A DNA stretch of 64,000 nt from Lenzites betulinus (Eukaryota; Basidiomycota; Agaricomycetes; Polyporales; Polyporaceae): the NCBI GenBank assembly GCA_022264855.1, contig JABYQU010000026.1:417730-481729 (forward strand), given 5' to 3'. Both the position numbers and the translations under genes were made by a program. Of the stretch, positions 42,770-53,529 are shown piece by piece. Below the pieces are notes generated by a model. It made no database searches. It saw only the letters and a program-made list of their open reading frames with translations, and had not been told where the DNA came from. Within the stretch, counting starts at the first letter, position 1; every line of letters starts with the position of its first letter.

Positions 42770-43084
42770 TCACCCGATGCAGCGGACACCTGTTGCAGGC
42801 GCGGCGGAGCATCCGCCAGTGCTGTGCTCGATGAGCTCGACTCGACGCGCAACACTATGCGGATGATGAGCGTCGGGTACATGACACGACACGTCGCGGA
42901 ATGACGCTTACAGACTCTCGGGGTTCGCATCCCCTACGGAGAGGGATGCGATGTTCGTACGTTGCAGGGTTGCATTGCGGTTGCGACTCGGTATGCGAGA
43001 TGAGTTTGGAATGAGGGATCTAGCCACCAGAGGCGAGGCTGTGGAGGGGGGCCGAGGGGGGCGCGGCGGTGGTCGAGTCCTCAT
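42770..43084 (-). CDS. Cassette unit A, copy 1 (unknown small protein)
   Basis: Exon 1 (43084-42912) and exon 2 (42854-42770) are joined by a 57 nt intron (GTAAGC donor, CGCATAG acceptor) to give 104 codons at most, ending in TGA. The start follows a TATATAAGG box by about 50 nt. Exon 1 shares MRTRPP, RSLIPNSSRIP, TLQRTN and GDAN with copy 2 at 52018. Exon 2 shares ARR and STGGCS in the same spliced phase, then diverges and stops early. Function unknown. Conservation of both splice sites and phase argues that a real spliced transcript existed. Copy 1 may be truncated. Confidence 0.4.
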
Positions 43085-43134
43085 GGTGGAGAGGAATGTA
43101 GCGGTGTGTTGGGGGAGACTGGATGGCGGTGGGT

Positions 43135-44060
43135 CCTTATATACCTGCAGATGCCCGCCAAGGCGCATCGGAGTCTGTGGCCGGCCGGCTTTTGGGTGAG
43201 CTTTGATCGTCCTAACAATGGTACGGATGGCTCCGGAGCCGCTTTCGCTTTGAACAATTGTCTGCGCATGGCCATACGCGGCGAGCAAAGCAATGGCTCC
43301 AGGGCGCGCCGATCGGCCAGGTTCCAGGGCTGTCCAAGACAGCTCCATTGGAATCAGACGCATGAACCGCGACGAGGGGATCGAGGAAGAGAGACAATGG
43401 CCCAAGCTAAGTCAGCCGAGATCTGGATAGGAGCCGCTTGCGCTGCGTCCGAAATTGTATGGGGAGCGGCCTGAGTGGCGTGGCGCAGTGGCCGGCGCAC
43501 TGACTTGGACGTTGCCCTCTCGGAGATGATTCTCCGCAAAGCGCAGGGAGCGTGCTGCATGGTATAGCGGATGTTGTGCACTGTCGCCGGGACGGCTCCC
43601 CCGAATGCGGACGGTCAGCACAGCCGTGTCCCCGATCCTCTGAGTACGCGCATATCTGTAGGAGCAGGGGTGATCAGAGTGAGACGTATGTCGATGGCGG
43701 TGCCTAGGATTGCATGTGGGCGAACACACGACAACAACATGTTGTATTTGGTGAAACCAGACCCGGGACTCGGTACCCGAGTGAGCGGGTCCTGAGACTC
43801 AGTTATGGCGCCCAGTGCCATTAATCCTGCTTCTCGGCGGATCCATAGCGCAAAGCGAGGGATGGGGACAATGGATGTCCGTTCGTGTGCTGCGGAAGCG
43901 CTCTTTTGAATTAGCGTATTCATCTTGAGTGCGAGCCATTGTTCACGTGCGCCCGTGCTCCGGAGCCATGGCGGGCGAGCAAAGCACAACGCCATGGCGC
44001 GCTGCGGGCGTGCGTCCATAGGAACAATGCGGGACAGCCTCTGCAGATTCATATATAAAG
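43135..44060. promoter_or_regulatory. Bidirectional promoter, cassette copy 1
   Basis: A minus-strand TATATAAGG (43135-43143) faces unit A and a plus-strand TATATAAAG (44052-44060) faces unit B. The sequence between them, about 0.9 kb, matches the inverted copy at 51070-51965 in several blocks, for example around the CACGTG-containing segment near 43944. This supports a shared divergent promoter. Confidence 0.55.
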
Positions 44061-44145
44061 GCAGTCAGCACCGGGTCGACTCATCACCAGCATCCCCTTC
44101 CTCACTCACCTCTCGACGACGAGCTCGCGTTCTCCGGCACGCACT

Positions 44146-44894
44146 ATGCAGCCCATCCCCCGTCCTCCACAGTGGGGACCCCAGCCGCCGACAGACAAAC
44201 CCCTCAGCTCACCTTACTCGTACTCTACTGCTCTTCAGCAGCGACACATCCCTTCCTCCACGGCCATGTTACGCACCCGTCACCCCGCCGCTCGTTTATG
44301 ACGGGCCTCGCCGTCGCGCGGTGAGTGTTTTTACCGCGCAATAGCAGTACGTCCGCTGACGAGTCTGGTGGCGCCGTAGTCATAGGCCGGAGTGTCCTGG
44401 CGGAGATCCGCACCACCTGCTGGAGGACGCTCGCCCGACAGCCGTGGCTGACTTGCTTCGGACGTCCCCCACCTTACCTCCCAATCCTACCTCCTACCCT
44501 CTACCTCCCCCCGGCGCCGGACGCCCTGTCATACCATCACTACACCATGGACTCTTCACCACCGTATTCTCGCCGCAGTGTCCCGAGAACACTGTTCGAG
44601 GACGTTTTGGAGATGGAGGACACGGTCCTACCAAGCCTCGAAGGTGTGGGTGGGCCATGCATCGCACCTGTGAGCCGACCAAGGCCAGCGCGTGAGCGTT
44701 CTCTGCGTGTGCACGAAGGCTTGGGCGAGTGGCTGACGAATGGCGATGTCCGGTGTAGCTCCATCCTCATCCGTATGTGCACCTGCACCTTTGCGGATCC
44801 CGTGCTCTACACCCGGGTCGAGGACGATTCCATTCCTTCGAGGAGTGGCAGACTCAGTGATGAGGATCTATTCCATCTGCGCCCGCCGCGATGA
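44146..44894 (+). other. Cassette unit B, copy 1 (spliced unit, frame unresolved)
   Basis: The transcription-unit signals are a TATA box at 44052, an ATG at 44146, a GTGAGT donor at 44321 and a 59 nt intron with CTGAC and GTAG acceptor at 44379; all are mirrored in copy 2. The words PPQWGPQPPTDKPLSSPYSY near the start and VEDDSIPSRSGRLS near the end (stop at 44894) are conserved with copy 2. However, the first-exon frame that splices correctly into the second has an in-frame stop, in both copies. The unit may be degraded, start downstream (ATG 44547, MDSSPPYSRRSVPR) or be noncoding. Confidence 0.35.
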
Positions 44895-44935
44895 CCACGC
44901 GACCGGCGACCTTGCGGCTCCCGCAGACTAGAAGA

Positions 44936-45899
44936 GCGCGGTATATGCTCATCGCATGAACAGCATCTCCAAAGTCATATTGCACCGTTCGCGTCGACCT
45001 ATCCTGGACTTACTCGGGGCTACCACGGAAACAACCATGGATCCGTTGGAGAAATTTCCGTTGGAGATAACTTTTGAGGTGCGTTCAGTGTTTTCCGTAC
45101 GCTTCTTTCTTAAAGGCCGCATACTCATCGCGTCACCAGATCTAGTCTCCCCACTCGTAGGCTCGCCGTTGCGCCGACCGGAGACGGCGTGTCTCGGTGG
45201 CGGCTGAGGCGTACCCATAGTGGAAAGTTCTCCAACGCCCTGTATGACGCCAGCGTTGCGACGATGTTAGCGTAGACTCTGCCTTAACAATGCATGAGAA
45301 TTACATTTACCTCGAGACTTGTGAGTGCAATGGCCTAGAATCTTGATGATAGGAAGAGTTAGTAGTGTATGAGATCTCTTGTCGCGGTAGCCCGCCGCAC
45401 GCGCTGCGGCACTGGCAGGAGACAACAAGCCGTGGGAAAGTTTTGAGTGCGCTTGCGCCGACTAAGAACGCGCTTCCGACTCGCATCTATACATGCAGAC
45501 CAAGTTCAAGCTCTCCGTGGAAGATGCATACACGGGCTCAAGCTTGATGAGAACGACGCTGCGTCAAAAATCGGGAAAGCCGGCGATGCGGTTAAGAGGA
45601 TTGTCGTGGTAAGGTTAAGGTAAAACTATGAGGAAGGTATCGCTAGTACGGAAGCAGGCCGAGAACGGACGATGAAGTACTGTGTGGAAACGGACTACGG
45701 ATCAAGGGCTGTATGCTAGAGGCAGAAACATAAACGCGACATATGATGGTAGGTCTGCGCCAGCGGTATATGGTATGAAAAATACGTTGAGACCGGACAT
45801 CGGAAATACTGTAAGGGAACAGAATAGGGCGGTCTGTATGCTAGAGGTCAACACATAAATGCGACGGATAAGGATACGTCAAAATGGGATTAGAAGACA
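44936..45899. other. Intergenic region with possible F-box remnant
   Basis: A frame opening near 44956 contains MDPLEKFPLEITFE followed by a GTGCGT donor at 45079, resembling the first exon of an F-box gene. After the nearest acceptor the frame stops at once, so at most this is a remnant. Nothing else is recognised before the stop codon of the XPG nuclease gene at 45900. Confidence 0.25.
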
Positions 45900-48800
45900 T
45901 CACGTAAGATCGAGGTAGACGTCCACGTCCGCGTCGAGCATGCTCTCCTGCGAGCTCCCCGGGACAGGCTCGGCGCGGAATACCCGCCTCCCACTCGCAG
46001 GCATGACCCTCGCAGCGGACACGGATCCGTTCGCGCGCTGGGTAGACGGCCCCGCGCCGGTCGGCGGGAACCTTGTCTTTGCAAGTGGCGGGACGGGGTC
46101 TTCCCAGGAATAAGGCTCCGCGTCCATCGCATCCGCGTCTGCGTTCTCGTCCACGTCCGAGTCTGCGTCGGTCAGGGCGTCGGCGAGGGACATGTACGAG
46201 GAGGAGGCCTTGCGCTGGCTGTAAAGCGACGGCCTGGTGAACATGGGCAGTTTGTGCCACCCCTCGCCGTCGTCCTCCGCATCGTCGTTGGGTCCCTCCG
46301 AGTCGCTCGAGATGCTGATGACCTCCGCGTCGTCCGGAACGACGCTCTTGCGCCGACCAGAGGTGACGAGGAGTGAGCGGACTGACGATGCCCGGGTACT
46401 AATAGGCCCCGGGGAGGAGGACGGCGGCGGGCCGGGTACGGGGGATGATGGTGGAATGTATACCGGGGAGGGCGAGCGGCCGAGCGGGGGCCGGTCGAGC
46501 TGGTTCTCCGGGCGAGGTTTCCAGGGGAGCTCGAGCTCGGCGCTCGAGTCCGAGTCTATGTCCAAGTCGTCGAGGTTGACGTCCAGGGTGTCGTCGCAGG
46601 GATGGTCGTGTGCTGTCTTCCTGCGCTTTGTGGGCTTGCCAGCTGCGCTCGCGGAGGCCTGGTGTCCATCCGCAGCTGACGTGGCCACGCGGGGTTTGCG
46701 CTTGCGCCCGCCGGGAGTCGAGGCGGGAACGCGGTCGACATAGTCGTCGTGAAAACTCCAGTCCCTAGGGTCGGGAACGGGTTGCTCGAGCACGGCACGC
46801 CCCTTCCCCTTGTCTTTGCGAGCGGCTGCGGCCACTGGTGGTTGCACTTTGCGGGCCTTTGCTGTTGCCCGTGACGCGACGGATGGCACAGCAGCTACGT
46901 CGACATCCGCATCATACTCCCCGTCGACCGCGCCCCCCGCACGCTCAACCGCGGCATAATCCACCGTCGTGAATAAGTCGTCCCGCTCCTCCGTATCTAC
47001 GACGAGCATGTCCGGGTCGCACGGATCCGGCCACGTGAAGAGGAAGCCGCACGAGCGGAGGGGGTGCGAGGAGAGCGCGGTGACGGCGGGCGCTGTGCGC
47101 GGCGGGGCCGTGGATGCATGTGGGTTCGCGCGCAGGATGGAGGCGTCGAGGGCGTGTTCGGGCGGCACTTTCTGTTTCCCTTTGCCCTTGGATTTGCCGG
47201 CTGTTGCGCGAGCGCGGGGTGGGGCGGGATCAGCTTCGACGGCGGGGTCTTGGTCGCTGTCGGAGTTTGCGGCGGCAGCAGCGCGCCTCCTCGGGGTCCC
47301 AGGAACCTTCTTGCCTTTCTTTGCTTCGTACTCGGCTACAAGTGCGGGGTGCGCGTGTCTCATGATCGACGCGGGAATCCACAAGAGCATATTCGCGCGG
47401 GGATCGACGTTTTTGCGTGCCTTCTTCGTGCCGGGCTCGCCGTCGTCTGTGCCTAAGTCGTCGTCGTTAGGGACATTGAATGACGGTCCCGGGACGTTGC
47501 CGGGCTCATCCTCGTCTTCGGTGTCTTCGAAGGGGTTGTTGTAACCCGGACGCCCCCCTTCCCCGCGCGCGACTGCGGCGTTGCCTCTTCCCCTTCCCCT
47601 CCCTCTGCCTCTACCTCTCCCTGTACCCCGGCCTCTGCCTCTGCCTCTGCCTCTACCCCAATTCCCACCACGACCTCGACCCGGACCACGGCCTGGGTCT
47701 TGTACTCTGCTCGGTCCTGCGATCGGGACGCCGTCCTTGTTCTTGAGTCCGCTCAAAGTGATCTCATGGAACTGCTCCACGCAAATCTCGACCCGATACT
47801 CCAACAGCTTTCCCGTCGAGACATGCTGCCGCGTGCGCGTGATCCCCACCACGAGCGGATGCGCCTCCTCCTCACCTCCCCCGGGCCGCGCCGCGCCCAC
47901 CTGCCGCAGCAGCTCCGCGTCCTCGTCCTCCTGCGGATCTGGCTCACCCGCGCGGCCGCCTTGGTTCACAAAAGCAGCCGCGATCGCGCGCATCTGGTCC
48001 TCCTTTGCTGCTTTTGTGCGCGGTAGCGGCGCTGCACACGCCTTGACGAGCGCCGCCGGGGTACCGACGGCCTGCGCGGGAGTCGGGCCCCACAGGCCGC
48101 GCACGAGCGCCTTCGCATCGAGCGGGCGCGCGCCTGCCGCGATCCGCTGGTCCACCTCTTTGCGATCCGCAGCGAGCGCGGCGCGGCGGAGAGCGCAAAG
48201 CGCGAGGCTGTGGTAGAGCAGATCGTGCAAACGCACGGGGATCGGCTGCGTGCGGAGGCCCCATTCTGTAAAGTGCGTCTCGCAGAAGGCGGCGAGTGCG
48301 CGGAGGTCGAGGGCGCAACGGTCGCGGGGCGGGCCGCCGCTGTGCGGCTGGAGCGTGGGGTGCACGTATTTCTTGAGCGTGTCGAGTGGGGGGAAGGTGG
48401 AGGGGATAAAGCGGGAGGGGCTGCGACAGGGGAGGAGGCCGCTCGCGTTGTGGTGGAGTTCATGCGCCATTCGGGTGCGCCAGCCTGGGAGCCACGCTTG
48501 GAAGGCGGCCGGGGGCAGCGTTGTGTACGCTTCGAGAAGCTGGTCGCCAAATCCGGCTCGGGCGAGGCCGTGCGATATCCTGACGCCGACGCCGAATACG
48601 CCCTACGTAATGTCAGCAATGAGGCATAGACAGCGAAATATGCACGCACACTATCATAGTCACCGCCGGCGAACAGGGCGATGAGAATCAGACCGCCGCG
48701 AGCGAGCTGGACTTCGGGATGAGCAGCAAGCGCCTCCGCGGAGTACACGTTCGCATGTTGATTGCATGGCTTGCCGTTACCGTTGAGCGCGGGATTCGGG

Positions 48801-49513
48801 GCGTTCCCGGTGAGGTTGAGGCTGACACTATTGGGTATGGTGAGCAGCGTGAGACAAAACGACCAGGGGAGAGCGCGTACTTTTTAAGCACCATACGTGC
48901 GCCAAAAATGAGGGTGTCGACATCGTCGGTGAGAACGGCGTCGATTGAGCCTTCGTAGTTGAGACGCGCGAGTTCGGCCTCGGCTTCGCCTGCCGCCTGT
49001 AGCACAAATGTTAGCCAACGCAAAGCGGCGGGGATGGATTGGCAATTTGGCTTGTACCTCACGACAGTCCATCCCGAAGAGCGTGATGAGTTTCTTGAAC
49101 TGGGGGGCGAGGGCATGTGAGCCACTCTTGCCGACTCTGGAGCCGCGCTTAAGATGGGGGCGAGCTCTGCCGTCGAAGATGAAGAGGAGGGAGAAAGGAA
49201 GCCGGGAAAATCTACAGAGGCGGTAAAAGAGCGTGGCAAGCTCTGGGCTGTCGCCGCGGTAGTCGTCCTTGCCTCCAGCGCCGCGCATGGCGTGATGAAG
49301 CCATATCCCGGCGTCGATGCCGAGTCGGAAGGAGCGCGAGTCGTGTTTGTTCTTGTCGAAGCCGTCGACGACGGCCAGCTGAGCAAGGGCGCGTGACTCG
49401 CCGGCGTTGTTCAAGATCTGGAGGTGTGTCCCTCGGGTGAGCCACTCGATTTCGCGGCGGTCGAGGCGGATTGGAAGCAGGAAACATACCGGCCAGAGAG
49501 AAGGAACGCCCAT
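45900..49513 (-). CDS. GEN1: XPG-family Holliday-junction resolvase, GEN1/Yen1-like
   Basis: Five exons (49513-49490, 49417-49058, 48996-48881, 48827-48650, 48602-45900) encode 1126 residues. The XPG N-region begins MGVPSLW and holds D43 (GIDAGIW) and D90 (FDGRARPHLKRG). The I-region has E132/E134/E136 (GEAEAELA), D152/D153/D155 (LTDDVDTLIFGA) and D223/D225 (AGGDYD). A helix-hairpin-helix-type segment follows (RISHGLARAGFG). Near 385-415 a chromodomain-like stretch (TGKLLEYRVEICVEQFHE) matches the GEN1 layout. The long C-terminus is disordered, with an RG repeat (GRGRGRGRGRG) and a SIM-like VISISSDSE. GEN1/Yen1 cleaves four-way junctions in recombination. All catalytic acids are present. The gene lies between two inverted cassette copies, an arrangement prone to recombination and inversion. 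Confidence 0.9.
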
Positions 49514-50149
49514 AGAAAGTGCGGGGGTGTTGCAGGGGGGATGTCGCTAAAGAGAAGGTGGTGGTTGCGAGGGAAGAACAGATTGAGCGCCCATGGCCAC
49601 GGCGCGGTGGTTTAGCAAAGTGCTCAGCAGAGGATTAGCAGGAGGATCATGCGTTCAAGCAGAGAATGATCTCGTCGGAGGAGTTGCAACTTGTCTTGCC
49701 TTTTCGGGCGATAGACGCGTACCGTCACGCGTGACCGACCGCGTCTCATTAGCGTCGGCGCATCTCCTTCCTGCGTTGTCCGCCTCTGTGCCAGCCTGCC
49801 CTGCTAACGTGTACATGCTGCCTGTAACAATCTACTCGTATAAATTCCTCGGAAAATGAGTGGCAAAGCGACTGGGAGACGCAGCGCACGGTTCTAGGTA
49901 CGCTCGCGATCTTTGACGGTCGTGCCATATGGTTTCAAATCATTACACTCACACGTTATGAGGTAAATGTATAATCTCATGCATTGTTAGGGCAGAGTCT
50001 ATGCTAAATCGTCGGAAAGGTTCTATACAGGCCATTGCAGGACGTCCCAATGCGGGTGCGCCTCAGCGTCCGCCACCGATACACGCCGTATCCGAGGCCT
50101 ACCGCGCCGAGCTCGACGTCGGCGCAACAGAGAGCCTGTGAGTGGGGAG
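49514..50149. other. Intergenic region
   Basis: 5' flank of the XPG nuclease gene up to the second cassette copy. No gene recognised. Confidence 0.4.
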
Positions 50150-50210
50150 ACGCTGGTGACAGGGTGAGCATGCAGCGTGTTCTTCTCGTCTGCGGGAGCC
50201 GCCTGAGTGG

Positions 50211-50984
50211 TCATCGCGGCGAGTGCCGATGTAAGAGATCTTCCAGGTCCTCGCTGAGTCTGCCACTCCTCGAAGGAATGGCGTCGTCCTCGACCTGGAT
50301 GTAGAGGTTGGCGATCTCCTCCGTGTATAACACGTTTTGCAAAGTCCAAGGTGCGCATGCGGACGAGGGTGGAACTACACTGGTCATCGGCATTCGTCAG
50401 CCGCCTGGCTCAAGCCACCGTGTATGGCATGCAGGGAACACTCACGCGATGGCCTCAGTCGGTTCACAGGTATGCGCAATCGGCGCAGCGTCAGTGTGTG
50501 CAGTCGAAGTCGCTGCACTGTCTTTGCCTGGACACACGGGCAAGACATCAGTTACGGCCGGCACGCGATGGGTCGTGCGAGCAGACGCACCCGAACCTGG
50601 GGCGCTGTTGCCACAGCTGCAGTGGGGTCCTAGCATGTGGCCCTGCTCTGCGTGGTGCAGGTCGCTCGCGATGTGCTGCACGTGCGATACATGGCTCACC
50701 CATACCTTCGACGGCCGAATGAGGTATCTGTCGGGCGAGCATCTTCCAGCAGGTGGCGCGGAATTTCGACGGCGACAGGCTGCGTGTTCGCTGGATTGAG
50801 GCCATCGGACCTATGCCCGGCCTTGTCAGCGGACGTTCGGACAGCGCTGCACTGAAACACTCACTGTGGTCGTAAGTGGGGATGCGTTATTGGTAAGGGG
50901 TCGTAGAGTATGAGTAAGGTGAGCTGAGAGGTTTGTCTGTCGGCGGCTGGGGTCCCCATTGTGGGGGATGGGAGGTGGACGCAT
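50211..50984 (-). other. Cassette unit B, copy 2 (spliced unit, frame unresolved)
   Basis: ATG at 50984, GTGAGT donor at 50864, and a 54 nt intron with a conserved CTGAC ending in ATAG at 50811 mirror copy 1. Conserved words include PPQWGPQPPTDKPLSSPYSY (out of the ATG frame) and VEDDAIPSRSGRLS near the stop at 50211. As in copy 1 the exons do not join into one open frame, and relative to copy 1 the start region differs by one base. The unit is either degraded or not translated in the way I read it. Confidence 0.3.
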
Positions 50985-51069
50985 CGGGTGTGCCGGAGAA
51001 TGCGGGCTCGACGTCGAGAGGTGAGTGAGCAAGGGGATGTTGGTGCTGAGTCGACCCGATGCTGACTGC

Positions 51070-51965
51070 CTTTATATATCGGAATCCGCAGAGCCTGCCC
51101 CGCATTTGTCCTTTGGACGCACACAGGCGGCGCCATGGCATTGCGCTTTGCTCGACCGCCATGGCCAGTCCGGAGCACGGGCGCGTGTGAATCACTGGCA
51201 TGCTCTGGAACCAGGATGGACACGCTAATCCGAAGGAGCACGTCCGCAGCACACGAGTGGGCAACCATTGTCCCCTTCCCTCGCTTTAGGCCATAGATCC
51301 GCCTAGCATAAGGTTGAACGGCCCTGGATGCCATACCGGGGCCTCAGGACCCGCTCACTCGGGTTACGAGTCCCGGGCCTGGTTTCACCAACGTGCATTT
51401 GCGATTCTAGGCACCGCCATCGATGTACGTCTCACTCTGATTGCCCCTGCTCCCACAGCACTGCGCGTATTCGGAGGATCGGGCACACGGCTGTGCTGAC
51501 CGTCCGCGTTTGGCCCATCCGCCCCGGCGGCAGTGGATCACATCCGCTCTATAATCTAGCGCACTCCTTGCGCTTTGTAGGCGGCGAATCTGCTCCGAGA
51601 AGGCAAGGTCAGTGCGCCGGCCACTGCGGCGCGGCACCCAGCCGCTCATGGTCCAATTGCGGACGCGGGGCAAGCGGTCCAAGTCACCTCCTATACAGCT
51701 ATAGGCCGGCAGATGCTCGGACCATTGTCCCTCTTCCTTGAGCCCCTCGTCGCGGTTCATGCGTCTGATTTCAATGCTGCTGTCTTGGACAGCCCTGGAG
51801 CTATTGCTTTGCTCGCCGCGTATGGCCATGCGCCGACAATTGTTCAAAGTAAAAGCGGTCACTCGGGAGCCATCCACACCATTCTTAGGACGATCAAAGC
51901 TCGCCCAAAAGCCGGCAGGCCACAGCCTCCGGTGCGCTTTGGCGATTCTCTACAGGTATATAAGG
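51070..51965. promoter_or_regulatory. Bidirectional promoter, cassette copy 2
   Basis: TATATAAAG on the minus strand (51078-51070) drives unit B and TATATAAGG on the plus strand (51957-51965) drives unit A. The intervening 0.88 kb corresponds to 43144-44051 inverted. Confidence 0.55.
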
Positions 51966-52017
51966 ACCCGCCTCCATCCAGTCTCCCCCAACATACACCG
52001 CTACATTACTCTCCACC

Positions 52018-52559
52018 ATGAGAACTCGACCACCGCGCCCCCCTCGCTCCTCCTCTACAGCCTCGCAGCTGGTGGATAGATCCCTCATTCCAAACTCATC
52101 TCGCATACCGGGGCGCACGTCAACTATAACCCTGCAACGTACGAACGCTCCGACGACCACCATAGGGGATGCAAACGTCGAGAATTTGTAAGCGTTCTTC
52201 TGCATCGTGTCATGGACCAGACGCTTATCATGCCACACAGTGCCGAAGCTCGTCGGGCTCAATCCATCGAGGATTCAACCGGTGGATGCTCCTTGGACTA
52301 TTCGATATGGCCCTCTGGGAGGCCCACCAGGAGGGGCGTGCACCCTGGGATCCTACCGCGTCCGGCACGCAAAACAACGCGTCTCTTGACGCGTCCCTTG
52401 CCCCTTGTACGTCTTCAGCCGCTGCTGAGGACGTATTCGACCCGTCGTCCGACTCCAATCTGTCCGACGACGCGGTCCCTCTGGATCACGTATGTCCTCC
52501 GATCACGAGCATGGACGCTCCTGGACCGCTATTCGTCACGCTCTCCGAGTCGGACGTGA
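52018..52559 (+). CDS. Cassette unit A, copy 2 (unknown protein)
   Basis: Exon 1 (52018-52187) and exon 2 (52241-52559) are joined by a 53 nt intron (GTAAGC, CACAG) to give 162 residues. Exon 1 reads MRTRPPRPPRSSSTASQLVD and includes RSLIPNSSRIP; exon 2 starts ...ARRAQSIEDSTGGCSLDYS. A second frame through the same DNA (to 52732) encodes an acidic, more protein-like sequence (SDDAVPLDHVCPPITSMDAP; FASFEVFLDAFDEMYGSGSA), also preserved in the 61.4 kb copy. I cannot tell from three copies which frame is selected; a one-base error in either exon would join exon 1 to it. Function unknown. Confidence 0.4.
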
Positions 52560-53120
52560 CAGCTCTCCCTCCTGCCCCGCCTATGCCAAGCTTCGCGTCG
52601 TTTGAAGTGTTTCTCGATGCTTTCGATGAAATGTACGGCTCGGGCTCCGCCACCCAGGTGGATGCGGAGTATTGGGACAGGCAGGGTCCGCTTGTAGGCT
52701 CCTCTCGGCCACTAACACCGCGACTCCCATGAAGTGCGTCCCTTTCATCTTATCCCCAGACTGTTCACTGACGAGACCATCTTCCTTCAGCACCGCATCA
52801 TCGAAGTGGCCCACTTTGGCAGGCACGGAGCTCGCTCCCGCTTCACCGATATCCCGACTTGTGGACCGAGAAAGCCCCATCGTGAGGCGTGACAGGCGCA
52901 GTCTCGAGCGCAGCGGATATGGAGAAAATCCGCGCGACCCCCAGCATCATCCGCTAATGGGCACCTGCAGATCTGGGCCTCGCGTCGGCGTCACTTCTGC
53001 GGCAACTCTCGATGAACGCACCACCTACGCAATGGCTAAAGGTCTTTGCGACGGTGGGGTCTGCGGGAGAGTCCCATTTGTACACCATAGAACACTTATA
53101 GAGTCGCCATAAAAATGTGA

Positions 53121-53529
53121 TTTGAGTGTTCATTGATGTGTTATCGTGCGCGTTCCTTCGATTGTCCGTCTCGGAATACCTGTGTTCATTCCCTTCTTAC
53201 CCACTAGCTATCCAGCTAAAGAAGCACTCTTTTTCTGCTTCTCTTGCAATGCATGCCCAACGCCTCGCACGTATGTGCTTCAGGCGCACGTTGAGCTGCG
53301 ACTGCAACCTTATGGCTCTCATGATGCGCGACGAGAAAGGTTCTACGTCCGCGTTACGAATGTACTTTTCTCGATGTGCTAGGACGGACACCCACGACAT
53401 AACATAATATACACAGCCCGCACAAGCCAGGATATACTCTCGCACACGGGAGCGGCCAAGCGCGCTGCCTGTCCGACGTGTCCGTGTACCTACCTCCCAG
53501 TGCTCGCGCCCCATTGCAGACTTCAGCGC
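53121..53529. other. Intergenic region
   Basis: Short stretch between the cassette and the stop codon of the amidohydrolase gene. No gene recognised. Confidence 0.4.

Larger units (their letters stand above)
42326..44935. repeat. Inverted cassette copy 1 (divergent unit pair)
   Basis: This segment is a diverged inverted copy of 50150-53120. Both contain, in order, unit A (outward), a shared promoter of about 0.9 kb and unit B (outward), with conserved TATA boxes, splice donors, CTGAC branch sites and protein-coding words. Unit A ends near a conserved TAAAAATGTGATTT found in all three copies. The two copies bracket the XPG nuclease gene. Confidence 0.75.
50150..53120. repeat. Inverted cassette copy 2 (divergent unit pair)
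   Basis: Counterpart of 42326-44935 in opposite orientation. Unit B (minus) spans 50984-50211, the shared promoter 51070-51965 and unit A (plus) 52018 onward. The right boundary is the TAAAAATGTGATTT near 53104-53117, found at the same place in the other copies. Confidence 0.75.

Noticed and set aside
42326..44935. Mating-type pheromone or homeodomain gene pair (divergent small genes)
   Set aside because: No CaaX terminus, homeodomain or receptor gene is visible; only the divergent arrangement is reminiscent.
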